From the NCBI GenBank assembly GCA_039978075.1, contig JBDWCA010000011.1, forward strand, positions 248,001-312,000: a stretch of DNA of 64,000 nucleotides, given 5' to 3'. Source of the stretch: Anderseniella sp039978075. Lineage in GTDB: Bacteria > Pseudomonadota > Alphaproteobacteria > Rhizobiales > Aestuariivirgaceae. Below the pieces are notes generated by a model. It did no database searches. It saw nothing but the letters and a program-made list of their open reading frames with translations, and was not told where the DNA came from. Position numbers and translations under genes: made by a program. Positions 1 to 8,653 of this stretch are shown piece by piece (position 1 is the first letter of the stretch; each line of letters begins with the position of its first letter).

Positions 1-933
1 CTGACCCGCAATATCACAAAACTGGCGGTCGGTGAGGTGGTCTACTCCGCCATGTGTTATGAACACGGTGGCATGATTGATGACGGCACGCTGCTGCGCC
101 TGGGCAAGGACAATTTCCGCTGGATTGGTGGCGATGACTATGGTGGTGTCTGGCTGCGCGAAGTGGCCGACAAGCTCGGCCTGAACGTCATTATCCGGTC
201 ATCAACCGACCAGATGCACAACGTAGCCGTCCAGGGCCCTGAAAGCCGGGACATACTCAAGAAATTCGTCTGGACCCCGCCACATCAGCCTGCGGTCGGC
301 GAACTTGAATGGTTTCGCTTTACTGTTGGACGGGTCGGAGACGATCAGGGCGTACCGATTGTGGTGTCGCGAACCGGCTACACCGGGGAACTGGGTTATG
401 AGATCTGGTGCCACCCCAAACATGCCGAGACGGTTTTCGCAGCACTTTGGGAAGCCGGCGAGCCGCATGGCCTGACACCGATGGGGCTTGAGGCACTGGA
501 CATGGTGCGCATTGAGGCAGGGCTGATATTTGCCGGCAATGATTTTTCCGATCAGACCGACCCGTTTGAAGCCGGTATCGGCTTTACTGTTCCGTTGAAA
601 AGCAAAACCGATGATTTCATCGGGCGCGATGCGCTGATCCGGCGCAAGGAAACTCCGTCGCGCAAGCTGGTCGGGTTGGACATAGACAGCTCCGTGGATG
701 TCGGGCATGGCGATTGCGTACGCGTCGGCCGGGCCCAGGTCGGCGAGATCACATCCTCCATGCGATCCCCGATTCTTAAAAAGAACATTGCGCTGGCGCG
801 TGTCGATGTGGTGCACGCCGAAGTTGGAACAAAGGTGGAAGTCGGCAAATTGGACGGCCAGCAGAAACGCCTGCCGGCCACCGTCGTACCATTCGCCCAT
901 TACGATCCCAAGAAGACGCGACCACGGTCTTAG
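1..933 (+). CDS. tdm: GcvT-domain C-terminal fragment, probable trimethylamine N-oxide demethylase (5' truncated by window)
   Basis: The reading frame is open at base 1, so the gene starts outside the window; about 310 residues are visible. They form a complete aminomethyltransferase (GcvT) fold, with the folate-binding core around SRTGYTGELGYE and a C-terminal barrel that includes KLVGLDI. Enzymes with this fold pass a one-carbon unit to tetrahydrofolate. In TMAO demethylase a Zn-containing N-terminal domain (DUF1989) releases formaldehyde and dimethylamine, and the GcvT part condenses the formaldehyde with THF. The wording of this tail (QMHNVAVQGPESRDIL, GLIFAGNDFSDQTDPFEAG) and the convergent tmoXVW-tmm operon suggest Tdm, but the diagnostic N-terminal half is not visible. 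DmdA-like or other GcvT-family proteins remain possible. Confidence 0.65.
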   Translation: MTRNITKLAVGEVVYSAMCYEHGGMIDDGTLLRLGKDNFRWIGGDDYGGVWLREVADKLGLNVIIRSSTDQMHNVAVQGPESRDILKKFVWTPPHQPAVGELEWFRFTVGRVGDDQGVPIVVSRTGYTGELGYEIWCHPKHAETVFAALWEAGEPHGLTPMGLEALDMVRIEAGLIFAGNDFSDQTDPFEAGIGFTVPLKSKTDDFIGRDALIRRKETPSRKLVGLDIDSSVDVGHGDCVRVGRAQVGEITSSMRSPILKKNIALARVDVVHAEVGTKVEVGKLDGQQKRLPATVVPFAHYDPKKTRPRS

Positions 934-951
934 ATCTGTAAAGGTCTGGCG

Positions 952-1740
952 TCAGTTGTTTGTAGCCAACTGCAATTCTTCATCCAGTGGATACATGGTG
1001 ATCACGGGCGACATTTCCCTGAGCAACTTGTTGCGGATTGCCACCGCAAAGGCGTCGAAGTTTACCGCCTTGACCACGAACGCGCCGGGCCCGGAAATAA
1101 CCTCGGCGCGATAATACTGGTGCAGCTTCCAGTTGTCGGTGAGAATGGCCAGGCCGTTGATTGTCACACCTTGTGCCTGGGCCAGGCTGCGGGCATCGGG
1201 CAGGGTGAAGGCTTTCCTGAACCACGGGTCGGTTTCCACGCCGTCGCCTGAAACGTCCACGACCTTGCGGGCCCCGTTGAACTTGTTGCTGCGGATCATT
1301 TCCAGCGCATAGACAATGCCGTCCCCGATGCCGGTTCCGCCGCCGCCCTTGCCCTGGCGCTTGCTGGCATTTGCAGGGTTATTGAAATTCAGCAGTCGTT
1401 TTGCAAACGCATCGATCGACCGGGGTGAGTTCAGCAAGTGCCACTCGGTGGGATATTTCGGAAACGCCGCATCGGACCAGATTACGGCGGCGATTGCCAC
1501 GCGCCCTGTCGGCCCGGACAGAATTGCATGCTGCACGCTCGGGTCCTTCAGAGCCGCTGCCGTCCCGATGACCTGCAGCAAAAATTCGTCGGAACTGATG
1601 CTGCCCGACCCGTCCATGGCCAGTACGATTTCAAGGTCAACCTGCTGTGCCCGTGCGGCGTGTGTGGGCACAAAACACGCAGCCATGAGCCACAGGCAGA
1701 ACAGGCTGGCACACCGTCGCGCGCATGCCAGCCTCCGCAT
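952..1740 (-). CDS. Exported DUF1194 von Willebrand A-like protein
   Basis: This 262-residue protein has an N-terminal signal peptide ending near HAARAQ. A VWA-like domain follows, with a complete MIDAS-type DGSGSIS motif near residue 45 and a later VVDVSGDGVE segment, the arrangement seen in the DUF1194 family. It is probably periplasmic and binds a divalent metal; no enzymatic function is known. Its start lies 3 bases after the tmm stop, so it is probably the last gene of the tmoX-V-W-tmm transcript. Co-transcription with trimethylamine monooxygenase is the only hint of its role. Confidence 0.75.
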   Translation of the reverse strand: MRRLACARRCASLFCLWLMAACFVPTHAARAQQVDLEIVLAMDGSGSISSDEFLLQVIGTAAALKDPSVQHAILSGPTGRVAIAAVIWSDAAFPKYPTEWHLLNSPRSIDAFAKRLLNFNNPANASKRQGKGGGGTGIGDGIVYALEMIRSNKFNGARKVVDVSGDGVETDPWFRKAFTLPDARSLAQAQGVTINGLAILTDNWKLHQYYRAEVISGPGAFVVKAVNFDAFAVAIRNKLLREMSPVITMYPLDEELQLATNN

Positions 1741-1743
1741 GGC

Positions 1744-3084
1744 TCAGTTCTCCAGGTACGACTCAAGTGAATCGTCGAGCGCGTCTTTCCACGGTGTATG
1801 ATGCGCCGGTGCCATGGTCCCGGTAATCACCGATTTATAGCTGTTGTTGCGGAACGTCATGATGTTCTGCTTCTTGTGTTTTTTCCACTGGAAGAAGGCC
1901 TCATTGGCACCATCCACATCAAAGCTTGGATAGTCGGTTTCCGCGATCAGCTCTTTCACATAGTCACCTTGATACCGGATGCAGGCATAATCATCCTCAT
2001 TGGCATCTTCACGCGTAACCCGGTCCTCAACGTCCGCCTGCATGGCGGCCTTGTCGGGCACGGCGATGCGGCCCATGATGACATCTCGCGCCCACCAGGC
2101 TTGGGCATCGAACATGTTGAACGTGTACCACTGGTCCTGCATGCCCAGATAGAACAGGGCCGGATTGTGGACAAAGGCCACACCCTTGTAGAGGTCAGCC
2201 GTGGCCAAACGGTTGGCCGTGTGCAGTCTCAGATCTTCCGCCATGAACGGGAAGTGATGCTGGTAACCGGTGCACAGGATAATGGCATCGACATCCTTTG
2301 TTGTTCCGTCCTTGAACGTGCATGTGCTGCCGTCGACCTTGGTCAGAAGTGGAACCTCCTGCCAGTTGTCCGGCCAGTCATAGCCCATGGCGGCTGTGCG
2401 ATGGCTGACGGTGATGGATTTTGCGCCGTACTTCCAGCACTGCGAGCCGATGTCTTCTGCCGAGTAGGACGTGCCGATTATCAGCAGGTCCTTGTCCTTG
2501 AACTCTACTGCATCGCGGAAGTCATGGGCGTGGAGCACCCGGCCGTTAAAGCGTTCCAGACCGTCGAAGTGAGGCACGTTCGGTGTCGAGAAATGACCGC
2601 TGCCACACACGACATAGTCGAAGGCTTCAGTGGTCACCTTGTCGTTTATCAGGTCATGCGATGTGACATTGAACTTCTTTGCTCCTGCATCCCATTCGAC
2701 ATAACGCACTGGTGTGCGGAACCTGATCCATTTGCGGACATCTGCCTTTTCGACCCGGCCCTGAATATAGTCGAACAGCACCGCGCGTGGCGGGTAGGAA
2801 GCGATCTGCTTGCCGAAGTGTTCTTCGAAGGAATAGTCGGCAAACTCCAGGCCTTCCTTGGGGCCGTTTGACCAGAGATAGCGATACATCGAGCAATGCA
2901 CCGGCTCGCCATATTCATCCAGTCCGGTGCGCCAGGTGTAGTTCCACAACCCGCCCCAGTTATCCTGCCTTTCAAAACAGACGATTTCCGGAATATCGGC
3001 ACCTGCTTTTGCAGCAGATTGAAAAGCGCGCAGCTGTGCGAGACCCGATGGACCGGCCCCAATAACGGCAACTCGTTTTGACAT
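1744..3084 (-). CDS. tmm: Trimethylamine monooxygenase (flavin-containing monooxygenase)
   Basis: The 446-residue protein oxidises trimethylamine to TMAO using FAD, NADPH and oxygen, and Tmm enzymes also accept dimethylsulfide. The N-terminal FAD Rossmann motif GAGPSG is at residues 9-14, an FMO-type CGSGHFSTP segment is near residue 165, and a second dinucleotide motif IGTSYSAED is near residue 200. The length equals that of characterised bacterial Tmm. It lies 14 bases downstream of the TMAO importer permease in the same direction, the arrangement of the Roseobacter tmm locus, which favours Tmm over other FMOs. Confidence 0.9.
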   Translation of the reverse strand: MSKRVAVIGAGPSGLAQLRAFQSAAKAGADIPEIVCFERQDNWGGLWNYTWRTGLDEYGEPVHCSMYRYLWSNGPKEGLEFADYSFEEHFGKQIASYPPRAVLFDYIQGRVEKADVRKWIRFRTPVRYVEWDAGAKKFNVTSHDLINDKVTTEAFDYVVCGSGHFSTPNVPHFDGLERFNGRVLHAHDFRDAVEFKDKDLLIIGTSYSAEDIGSQCWKYGAKSITVSHRTAAMGYDWPDNWQEVPLLTKVDGSTCTFKDGTTKDVDAIILCTGYQHHFPFMAEDLRLHTANRLATADLYKGVAFVHNPALFYLGMQDQWYTFNMFDAQAWWARDVIMGRIAVPDKAAMQADVEDRVTREDANEDDYACIRYQGDYVKELIAETDYPSFDVDGANEAFFQWKKHKKQNIMTFRNNSYKSVITGTMAPAHHTPWKDALDDSLESYLEN

Positions 3085-3098
3085 TGATTTTGTACTCC

Positions 3099-5273
3099 TT
3101 AGTTTATGCCTAACTGTTTTTTGCGTTCTGCTGCCCAGGCCTGAATGAGCCTGTCAGCAACAATACCGATAACCGCGATTCCAAGGCCTGCCATGATGCC
3201 GCGACCGGAATCAGCGGTCGGCAGTGCCCGGTAAATTTCCTGACCCAGGTCTGAAGATCCGATCAGTGCGGTGATGGCCGTCATGGCGAGAGCCATCATG
3301 ATGGTCTGGTTTATGCCGAGCATGATTTCAGGCAGCGCAATCGGCAGTTCCACTTTCCACAGACGCTGGAACGGAGTGGTGCCATTGGCGATCGAGGCTT
3401 CAATGGTGACATCAGGAATGCGCTTGATACCAAGATATGTGTAGCGGATCGCCGGAACAGTGGCATAAGCCAGGATGGCAATCACATTGGACAGGTCACC
3501 GACTTTCAACAGCATGATCACCGGGATCAGATAGATGAAAGACGGAAACGTCTGCAATGTATCGCACGTCGCCATAATGGGGCGCGCGGCGCGCTCGGAA
3601 CGCGAGGCCCAGATGCCGATCGGCACACCGATAAGCACGCATAAAATGACGGCGGATGTGACGAGATAAAGCGTGAGCATGCCCTGTTCCCAGTTGCCGG
3701 TAACAAGGATGACGACGCTGATGAGAGCGGTGGTCAGCAATGTGGTGCGTATGCCACCAAGCCAGTAGGCGGTCAGACCGACAACTCCGACGACGGTGCT
3801 CCACGGCAACCACAGGAAAAAGTCACGGAACGGGATCAGCATGTAAACGGTTATGAAGTCCCGCACCGGACTGATGTAGTCATAGGCATGCTTGGAGAAT
3901 GCACGAAGCGCAAAATCGATATTGCGGCCCAGTGTGAATGTGTATGCCCGGGGGTATTTTTCCACCATGGGAATAAACTGGGACAGGAAATAGGCGCCGA
4001 CTGCGACACCGAGAAACAGCCACAGGTGTTTTTTTGCTCTCCAGCCGGTTTCACGCGATGCCAGTTCGCCGGGTGCGCGGTTTGCGTACGCTTGCGTCAG
4101 GCGGTCGAGCACAACCGCCATCAGGACAATGGCAAGACCCTGTTCAACGGCTGCGCCAAGACGCAGTTGCTGCAATGAGAACAGCAGCTTGTGGCCCAGG
4201 CCCTGGGCGCCGACCATGGACGCGATCACCACCATGGCAAGTGTCTGCATGACGACCTGGTTCACCCCCAGCATGAGGATGCGCTGGGACGATGGCAGTG
4301 TGACTTTCCAAAGCAGCTGCTGCGGTGTGCACCCCGACATCCGGCCGGATTCCTGAACGTCGCTGGAGACCGTCTGAATGCCCAGTATCGTGCACCGCGC
4401 CATGGGCGGCATGGCGAAGATGACTGTCGCGATCATGGCCGGCACCTGGCCTGCGCCAAACAACACCACCACCGGCACCAGATAGGCCATATGCGGCGTC
4501 GCCTGCATGATGTCGAACATCGGCGAGATGATTGCTGCGGCTCGTTTTGAACGGGTGACCCAGATGCCCAGGCCAAGGCCCAGGATGACTGCAAAGGGAA
4601 CAGAAACCAGTACGATGGAGAAGGTTTTCATGGAGTCGCGCCATAACCCCATGACGGCGAGGTAGCCGATACACCCGGCAGAAAACAGCGCCAGTTTCCA
4701 GCCGCCGATCCAGTGTCCCAGAATGCCGGCACCGGCAACGATCACTACCCAGGGCAGCGCATCCAGCTTCTTCACACCAAGTGCATCCATAGCCGAGCGC
4801 GGCAACTCATACAGGCCTGTCTGGAACAACACATTGTCGGCCAGGGTGATTGCCCATATGGCGGCAACGGCAACAACGCTTTTCTGCAGGCCAAATCGCT
4901 TGTGCAACACGGCCAGGCCGATGACCGGCATGAATATCCAGAAGATCGCAGGCAGCTGCTTGGCCTTGATGCCGCGGTACAGAATGTACTCTGCCCAATC
5001 CAGTGGCTGTTCGAGCAGCCATGAAACGGATCGGGTTACGGTCTTGAATTTCAAGGAACCGATGCCGGCTTCCTTATCGAGCCAGGTGAAGAACCGGGTG
5101 ATCCATTCCTTGATCGGAACGATCCATTCCTGCGGCCAGACTTTCATGAAGTCGAGCACCAGGCTCAGCAGAACCGTAAAACAGATCATGACGACCATTT
5201 GCACCCAGAACGAATTCAGCCCGGGAACGCTGGAGGGCGGTGTTTTGCCAAGATCTGTAACCGCACTGTTCAT
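3099..5273 (-). CDS. tmoW: TMAO ABC transporter permease, fused double-domain
   Basis: This 724-residue integral membrane protein carries two complete binding-protein-dependent permease domains in tandem. Each ends in an EAA-type ATPase-contact loop: GCTPQQLLWKVTLP near residue 310 and GTTPFQRLWKVELP near residue 640. E. coli ProW has one such domain and dimerises, so here the dimer is fused. A long N-terminal part with membrane segments precedes the first domain. The start codon overlaps the end of tmoV by 4 bases, indicating translational coupling. The neighbouring tmm gene indicates TMAO as substrate; other quaternary amines cannot be excluded. Confidence 0.85.
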   Translation of the reverse strand: MNSAVTDLGKTPPSSVPGLNSFWVQMVVMICFTVLLSLVLDFMKVWPQEWIVPIKEWITRFFTWLDKEAGIGSLKFKTVTRSVSWLLEQPLDWAEYILYRGIKAKQLPAIFWIFMPVIGLAVLHKRFGLQKSVVAVAAIWAITLADNVLFQTGLYELPRSAMDALGVKKLDALPWVVIVAGAGILGHWIGGWKLALFSAGCIGYLAVMGLWRDSMKTFSIVLVSVPFAVILGLGLGIWVTRSKRAAAIISPMFDIMQATPHMAYLVPVVVLFGAGQVPAMIATVIFAMPPMARCTILGIQTVSSDVQESGRMSGCTPQQLLWKVTLPSSQRILMLGVNQVVMQTLAMVVIASMVGAQGLGHKLLFSLQQLRLGAAVEQGLAIVLMAVVLDRLTQAYANRAPGELASRETGWRAKKHLWLFLGVAVGAYFLSQFIPMVEKYPRAYTFTLGRNIDFALRAFSKHAYDYISPVRDFITVYMLIPFRDFFLWLPWSTVVGVVGLTAYWLGGIRTTLLTTALISVVILVTGNWEQGMLTLYLVTSAVILCVLIGVPIGIWASRSERAARPIMATCDTLQTFPSFIYLIPVIMLLKVGDLSNVIAILAYATVPAIRYTYLGIKRIPDVTIEASIANGTTPFQRLWKVELPIALPEIMLGINQTIMMALAMTAITALIGSSDLGQEIYRALPTADSGRGIMAGLGIAVIGIVADRLIQAWAAERKKQLGIN

Positions 5274-6310
5274 ACAATGTCGCCCTTGCCGAACAGAGCT
5301 TTCGTAATACGGTCACGGTCGACATGACCAAGCAGTTGCCCATCCACGTCCGTTACCGGGGTCGGCTTGTCGGAGTTGATAACCTGTTCCGCAATCTCAC
5401 CGATCTTGGCGCCTGCCGATACTGAGGCACCGGATACTTTCTGAGGTTTTTTTGCCGTGGTCTTCTTCATGATTGCTGCTGCAGAAACAATCCGGTCACG
5501 CGGTGCATTTCTTGCGAATTCCGCCACGTACTCGTCAGCCGGGTTGAGCACCATTTCTTCAGGCGAGCACAACTGCACCATCTCGCCATCCTTCATGATG
5601 CCAATACGGTCGGCCAGTTTGGTCGCCTCTTCAAAATCATGCGTGATGAACACAATGGTCTTCTTCAGCATCTGCTGAAGTCGAATAAACTCGTCCTGCA
5701 TTTCTGCCCGGATCAACGGATCGAGTGCGGAAAACGGCTCGTCGAGAAACCAGATGTCCGGTTCCACGGCCAGAGACCGGGCAATGCCGACCCGTTGTTG
5801 CTGACCACCGGACAATTCGCGCGGAAAGTAGTTCTCCCTGCCGCCCAGGCCAACAAGTTCGATCATCTCCATGGCGCGTTTTTCTCGTTCCAGCTGATCG
5901 AGATTTTGAACTTCAAGCGGAAAGGCGACGTTTGACAGCACCGTGCGATGCGGCAACAGGCCAAAACTCTGGAACACCATGCCCATCTTGTGGCGGCGGA
6001 TGTCGATCAGTTCCTGTGCTGTCGCCTTGAGCAGGTCGCGCCCTTCATATTCGACCTCTCCGGCAGTTGGGTCATTCAGCCGCGTAATACATCGGATAAT
6101 CGTGGACTTGCCGGATCCCGACAGTCCCATGATGATGAGAATTTCGCCCTGGTGGACATCGAATGAGACATTGCGCACCGCGCCGATGTAGCCTTCGGCC
6201 GCCAGGTCATCGGCGGTTGGATTGCCATTGTGGCGCTGCATGAAGCCTTCTGGATCAACCCCGAAGACCTTCCAGATATTGCGGCACTTGATTTGCGCGT
6301 CGACGCCCAT
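5270..6310 (-). CDS. tmoV: TMAO ABC transporter ATP-binding protein
   Basis: This is a 346-residue ProV/OpuAA-type ATPase. Walker A is GLSGSGKST, the signature is LSGGQQQRV, and Walker B is WFLDEPFSALD. A C-terminal regulatory stretch with a partial CBS-like segment (TPVTDVDGQLLGHV) follows the nucleotide-binding domain. It lies between tmoX and tmoW and overlaps tmoW by 4 bases. A stem-loop sits between tmoX and this gene, so its level is probably lower than that of the binding protein. Confidence 0.88.
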   Translation of the reverse strand: MGVDAQIKCRNIWKVFGVDPEGFMQRHNGNPTADDLAAEGYIGAVRNVSFDVHQGEILIIMGLSGSGKSTIIRCITRLNDPTAGEVEYEGRDLLKATAQELIDIRRHKMGMVFQSFGLLPHRTVLSNVAFPLEVQNLDQLEREKRAMEMIELVGLGGRENYFPRELSGGQQQRVGIARSLAVEPDIWFLDEPFSALDPLIRAEMQDEFIRLQQMLKKTIVFITHDFEEATKLADRIGIMKDGEMVQLCSPEEMVLNPADEYVAEFARNAPRDRIVSAAAIMKKTTAKKPQKVSGASVSAGAKIGEIAEQVINSDKPTPVTDVDGQLLGHVDRDRITKALFGKGDIV

Positions 6311-6368
6311 TTTGTCCCCTTCGACAGCTTACCCGCCGGATCGTCTTCTTATCGTTGCACAGATGAAA

Positions 6369-6400
6369 AGGCCGGGCAAAAGGTGTCTTCAGCCCGGCCT
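6369..6400 (-). terminator. Intercistronic stem-loop between tmoX and tmoV
   Basis: A 9-bp perfect inverted repeat (AGGCCGGGC at 6369-6377, GCCCGGCCT at 6392-6400) encloses a 14-base loop. On the minus strand a short run of four T follows. It probably acts as a partial terminator or as a 3' stabiliser of the tmoX message, allowing excess binding protein. Confidence 0.6.
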
Positions 6401-6428
6401 CGAAATGTTGCTCACATCAGGTGCGAAC

Positions 6429-7382
6429 CTATTTCTTCCAGCCCTCGACAACTGCTGCGTTGTCGGCAAGCCACTTGTCAGCAGCCTCCTCGGGGGACAT
6501 GCCGTCCACATCAACCATCAAGGCTGCAGCGGCAATCTGGGCATTGTCAAAGTCAACTTTCTGCATCACGCCCCAGGCTTTTGGATACTTTTCAGCAAGC
6601 CCCGACCAGGCAGCCTTTTTCAGCCAGCCTGAATGCGGTGCACCGCAATCGCCGGTGGCGTTCGGGTTTGGACCCCAGGCCTTGTCTTCCATGCAGCCCT
6701 TTTCAGGTTTCGGGAAGTCGACAAACCGGCCCTTGAATTTGGACTCGATGAAATTCGGGGTCCAGTTGAACAGCACAATCGGCTCCTTGCGGTCATAGGC
6801 AGACTGCAGTTCGGCCCATAATGTTGCGGCCTGTCCGACATTGATTGCCTTAAAATTCATTTGCAGGGCGTCAATGCGCGCAGCATAGTTTTTGCCCCAG
6901 TCCGCAGGCGGACCGACGAAACGCCCCTTTGGCTTGGTTTCCGCCGTGGCGAATATTTCCGCACAGGCGTTCAGGCCTTCCCATTTCTGGGCATCGGGGC
7001 ACTTTTCCAGAACATAGTCAGGGATCCACCATTCTTCGCGGGTGAGTGCCGTATGCGAACCGGCATCAACCATGCCGTCCTCGGCAACCGCCTTTTCGAA
7101 AGCTGATTTCATGGACCCTTCCCAGGCTTCTACCTGGAAATGCATGTCGCCATCGGCAATGGCCTTGAACTGCAACTGGGAGTCTGACGGTGCATACTCA
7201 ACCGTATAACCCATTCCTTCCAGTGTCTTGCCGACAACAAACGACAGCACCAGCTGGCTGGTCCAGTTGTTCTGAACCATGATGATCGGATCATCGGATT
7301 CGGCTTCGGCGTATGCCGGTAGCGTAAACGCCAGACTGGCGGCAACAATGGCCGACGTGGCGAGTAGTTTGGTAATCTTCAT
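6429..7382 (-). CDS. tmoX: TMAO-binding periplasmic protein
   Basis: This 317-residue OpuAC-family substrate-binding protein has a signal peptide (MKITKLLATSAIVAAS to AYAEA). Scattered tryptophans such as those in QVEAWEGS, EEWWIPDY and LFNWTPNF are the kind that build an aromatic cage for trimethylated nitrogen. A GGGAGGA ribosome binding site precedes the start. It is first in the tmo operon. The protein encoded at 47909-48883 is a clear paralogue, sharing EEWW, the KPKGR/APKGR segment and the C-terminal pattern, so TMAO specificity here rests mainly on linkage to tmm. Confidence 0.86.
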   Translation of the reverse strand: MKITKLLATSAIVAASLAFTLPAYAEAESDDPIIMVQNNWTSQLVLSFVVGKTLEGMGYTVEYAPSDSQLQFKAIADGDMHFQVEAWEGSMKSAFEKAVAEDGMVDAGSHTALTREEWWIPDYVLEKCPDAQKWEGLNACAEIFATAETKPKGRFVGPPADWGKNYAARIDALQMNFKAINVGQAATLWAELQSAYDRKEPIVLFNWTPNFIESKFKGRFVDFPKPEKGCMEDKAWGPNPNATGDCGAPHSGWLKKAAWSGLAEKYPKAWGVMQKVDFDNAQIAAAALMVDVDGMSPEEAADKWLADNAAVVEGWKK

Positions 7383-7766
7383 CGTCGTTCCTCCCGGATT
7401 TTGACAGGCCCGAATTGGGCGTATCTCGTGCTGATTGTGTTTTATTGGATGTTCTTTCCGTCTGCGATGGCGGCGACATCAACCGTACTATTGGCCGAAT
7501 CCTCAACCAAATCAACCCAAAACAGAACCGATTGTGATCCAATTTGAGAAATTGGTTGACCTGCAGTGTGTTGGCGACTGAATTCGGCAGTGAAAATCTG
7601 TGGGCCGAAGGCGGTGTCCTGCTGGGAGTGTGCTTGTTCAGATGTGCTCCCGGAACGGGCTGGCGTTTTCTGCCGCAATATGGCGACATGTGATTTGTAG
7701 GCCTCTTTTGAAGCGCCTTGAATTGGTATAGAATTGGTTGTGGATAATCGTGATCGGAGCAAAGCC
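7383..7766. promoter_or_regulatory. Divergent promoter region tmoX / amidase
   Basis: This 384-base stretch between divergent genes holds no convincing reading frame. It contains a perfect interrupted palindrome, CCAATTT-GAG-AAATTGG (7539-7555), 157 bases upstream of tmoX. It also holds a direct repeat AATTGGTA/AATTGGTT at 7721 and 7732, with an 11-base period, just ahead of the amidase gene. The 9-mer AATTGGTTG occurs at both places (7550-7558 and 7732-7740), which suggests one regulator. Confidence 0.5.
7720..7739 (+). promoter_or_regulatory. Putative GntR operator, two 11-bp-phased ATTGGT repeats
   Basis: GAATTGGT occurs at 7720-7727 and 7731-7738, exactly one helical turn apart and 28 bases upstream of the amidase start. 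The same ATTGGT unit with the same 11-base period recurs three times ahead of the ligase gene at 9687. The GntR gene lies between the two target genes, so binding by that regulator is the simplest explanation; this is inference. Confidence 0.5.
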
Positions 7767-8630
7767 ATGTCCTCGAAATTCACTGTCGCCTGTGTGCAGA
7801 ACTGCGCCACGCCGGATGTTCAGCAAAATATGGAGACATGTTTGCGGTTGTCTGCTGCGGCCGCCGCCGACGGAGCCCAGTTGATAGCAACACCTGAGTA
7901 TTTTTCCGGTCTTGAGACCAGGGATGGGCTGTTCCTTCCGGCTGCGTACCCGGAGGCCGGGCATCCGGTACTTCCGGCGTTCGCCGAAGCCGCCCGCAAG
8001 CTCGGTGTCTGGTTCCTGCTTGGGTCTATCGGTGTGCAAAACAGTGACGGGCGCGTATCCAATCGTTCCTACCTGATCAATTCGGACGGTGCGGTAGCCG
8101 CGCGCTATGACAAAATTCACATGTTCGACGTGAATCTGGAGGGTGGCTCTTATCGCGAGTCAGCGACCATCTCGCCGGGAGACCAGGCGATTGTGTCCGA
8201 CACGCCATGGGCCCGCATCGGGCTGTCGATCTGCTATGATTTGCGGTTTGCAGCGCTTTACCGGAAGCTCGCCATGATGGGGGCGGAGGTGCTGGCAACG
8301 CCTGCTGCGTTTACCAAAGTTACAGGCCAAGCACATTGGCATGTGCTGCAGCGTGCCCGGGCTATTGAAAACGGATGCTTTGTAATTGCGCCTTGCCAGT
8401 ACGGAAAAATATCGGGTGGCGGCGAGTGCTACGGTCATTCGCTCATTATCGACCCGTGGGGCGAGGTTCTGGCAGACGCCGGCGATGGTGAGGGATACAT
8501 TGTAGCTACACTTGACCTGGCCAGGGTTGAAGCCGCAAGGACCAGAATTCCGGCACTTCAGCACGACCGGCCAATTCACGTGAACGAAGAAGGGAAGGGG
8601 CGGCAGACAAAGCTTGCCGGTGCCTGGTAA
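7767..8630 (+). CDS. Carbon-nitrogen hydrolase (nitrilase superfamily, Nit2/omega-amidase type)
   Basis: The start was set at 7767 (MSSKFTVACVQ) because the fold begins there and GGAG lies just upstream; an in-frame extension to 7734 would run through the operator repeats. The 287-residue protein has the catalytic triad E44 (TPEYF), K116 (YDKIHMF) and C156 (SICYDLRF). The family hydrolyses amide or nitrile C-N bonds, and Nit2-like members deaminate alpha-ketoglutaramate and similar omega-amides. It shares operator-like repeats with the ligase/glutamate-synthase-like cluster across the GntR gene, so it may cleave an amide made or used there. The substrate cannot be read from sequence. Confidence 0.82.
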   Translation: MSSKFTVACVQNCATPDVQQNMETCLRLSAAAAADGAQLIATPEYFSGLETRDGLFLPAAYPEAGHPVLPAFAEAARKLGVWFLLGSIGVQNSDGRVSNRSYLINSDGAVAARYDKIHMFDVNLEGGSYRESATISPGDQAIVSDTPWARIGLSICYDLRFAALYRKLAMMGAEVLATPAAFTKVTGQAHWHVLQRARAIENGCFVIAPCQYGKISGGGECYGHSLIIDPWGEVLADAGDGEGYIVATLDLARVEAARTRIPALQHDRPIHVNEEGKGRQTKLAGAW

Positions 8631-8653
8631 ACATCTCTGCTGCGGACTGTTGA

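Noticed and set aside
1798..2871. Long open frame antisense to tmm (357 codons)
   Set aside because: It lies wholly inside a well-supported monooxygenase gene and its product has no recognisable motif; high-GC coding DNA commonly leaves such frames open.
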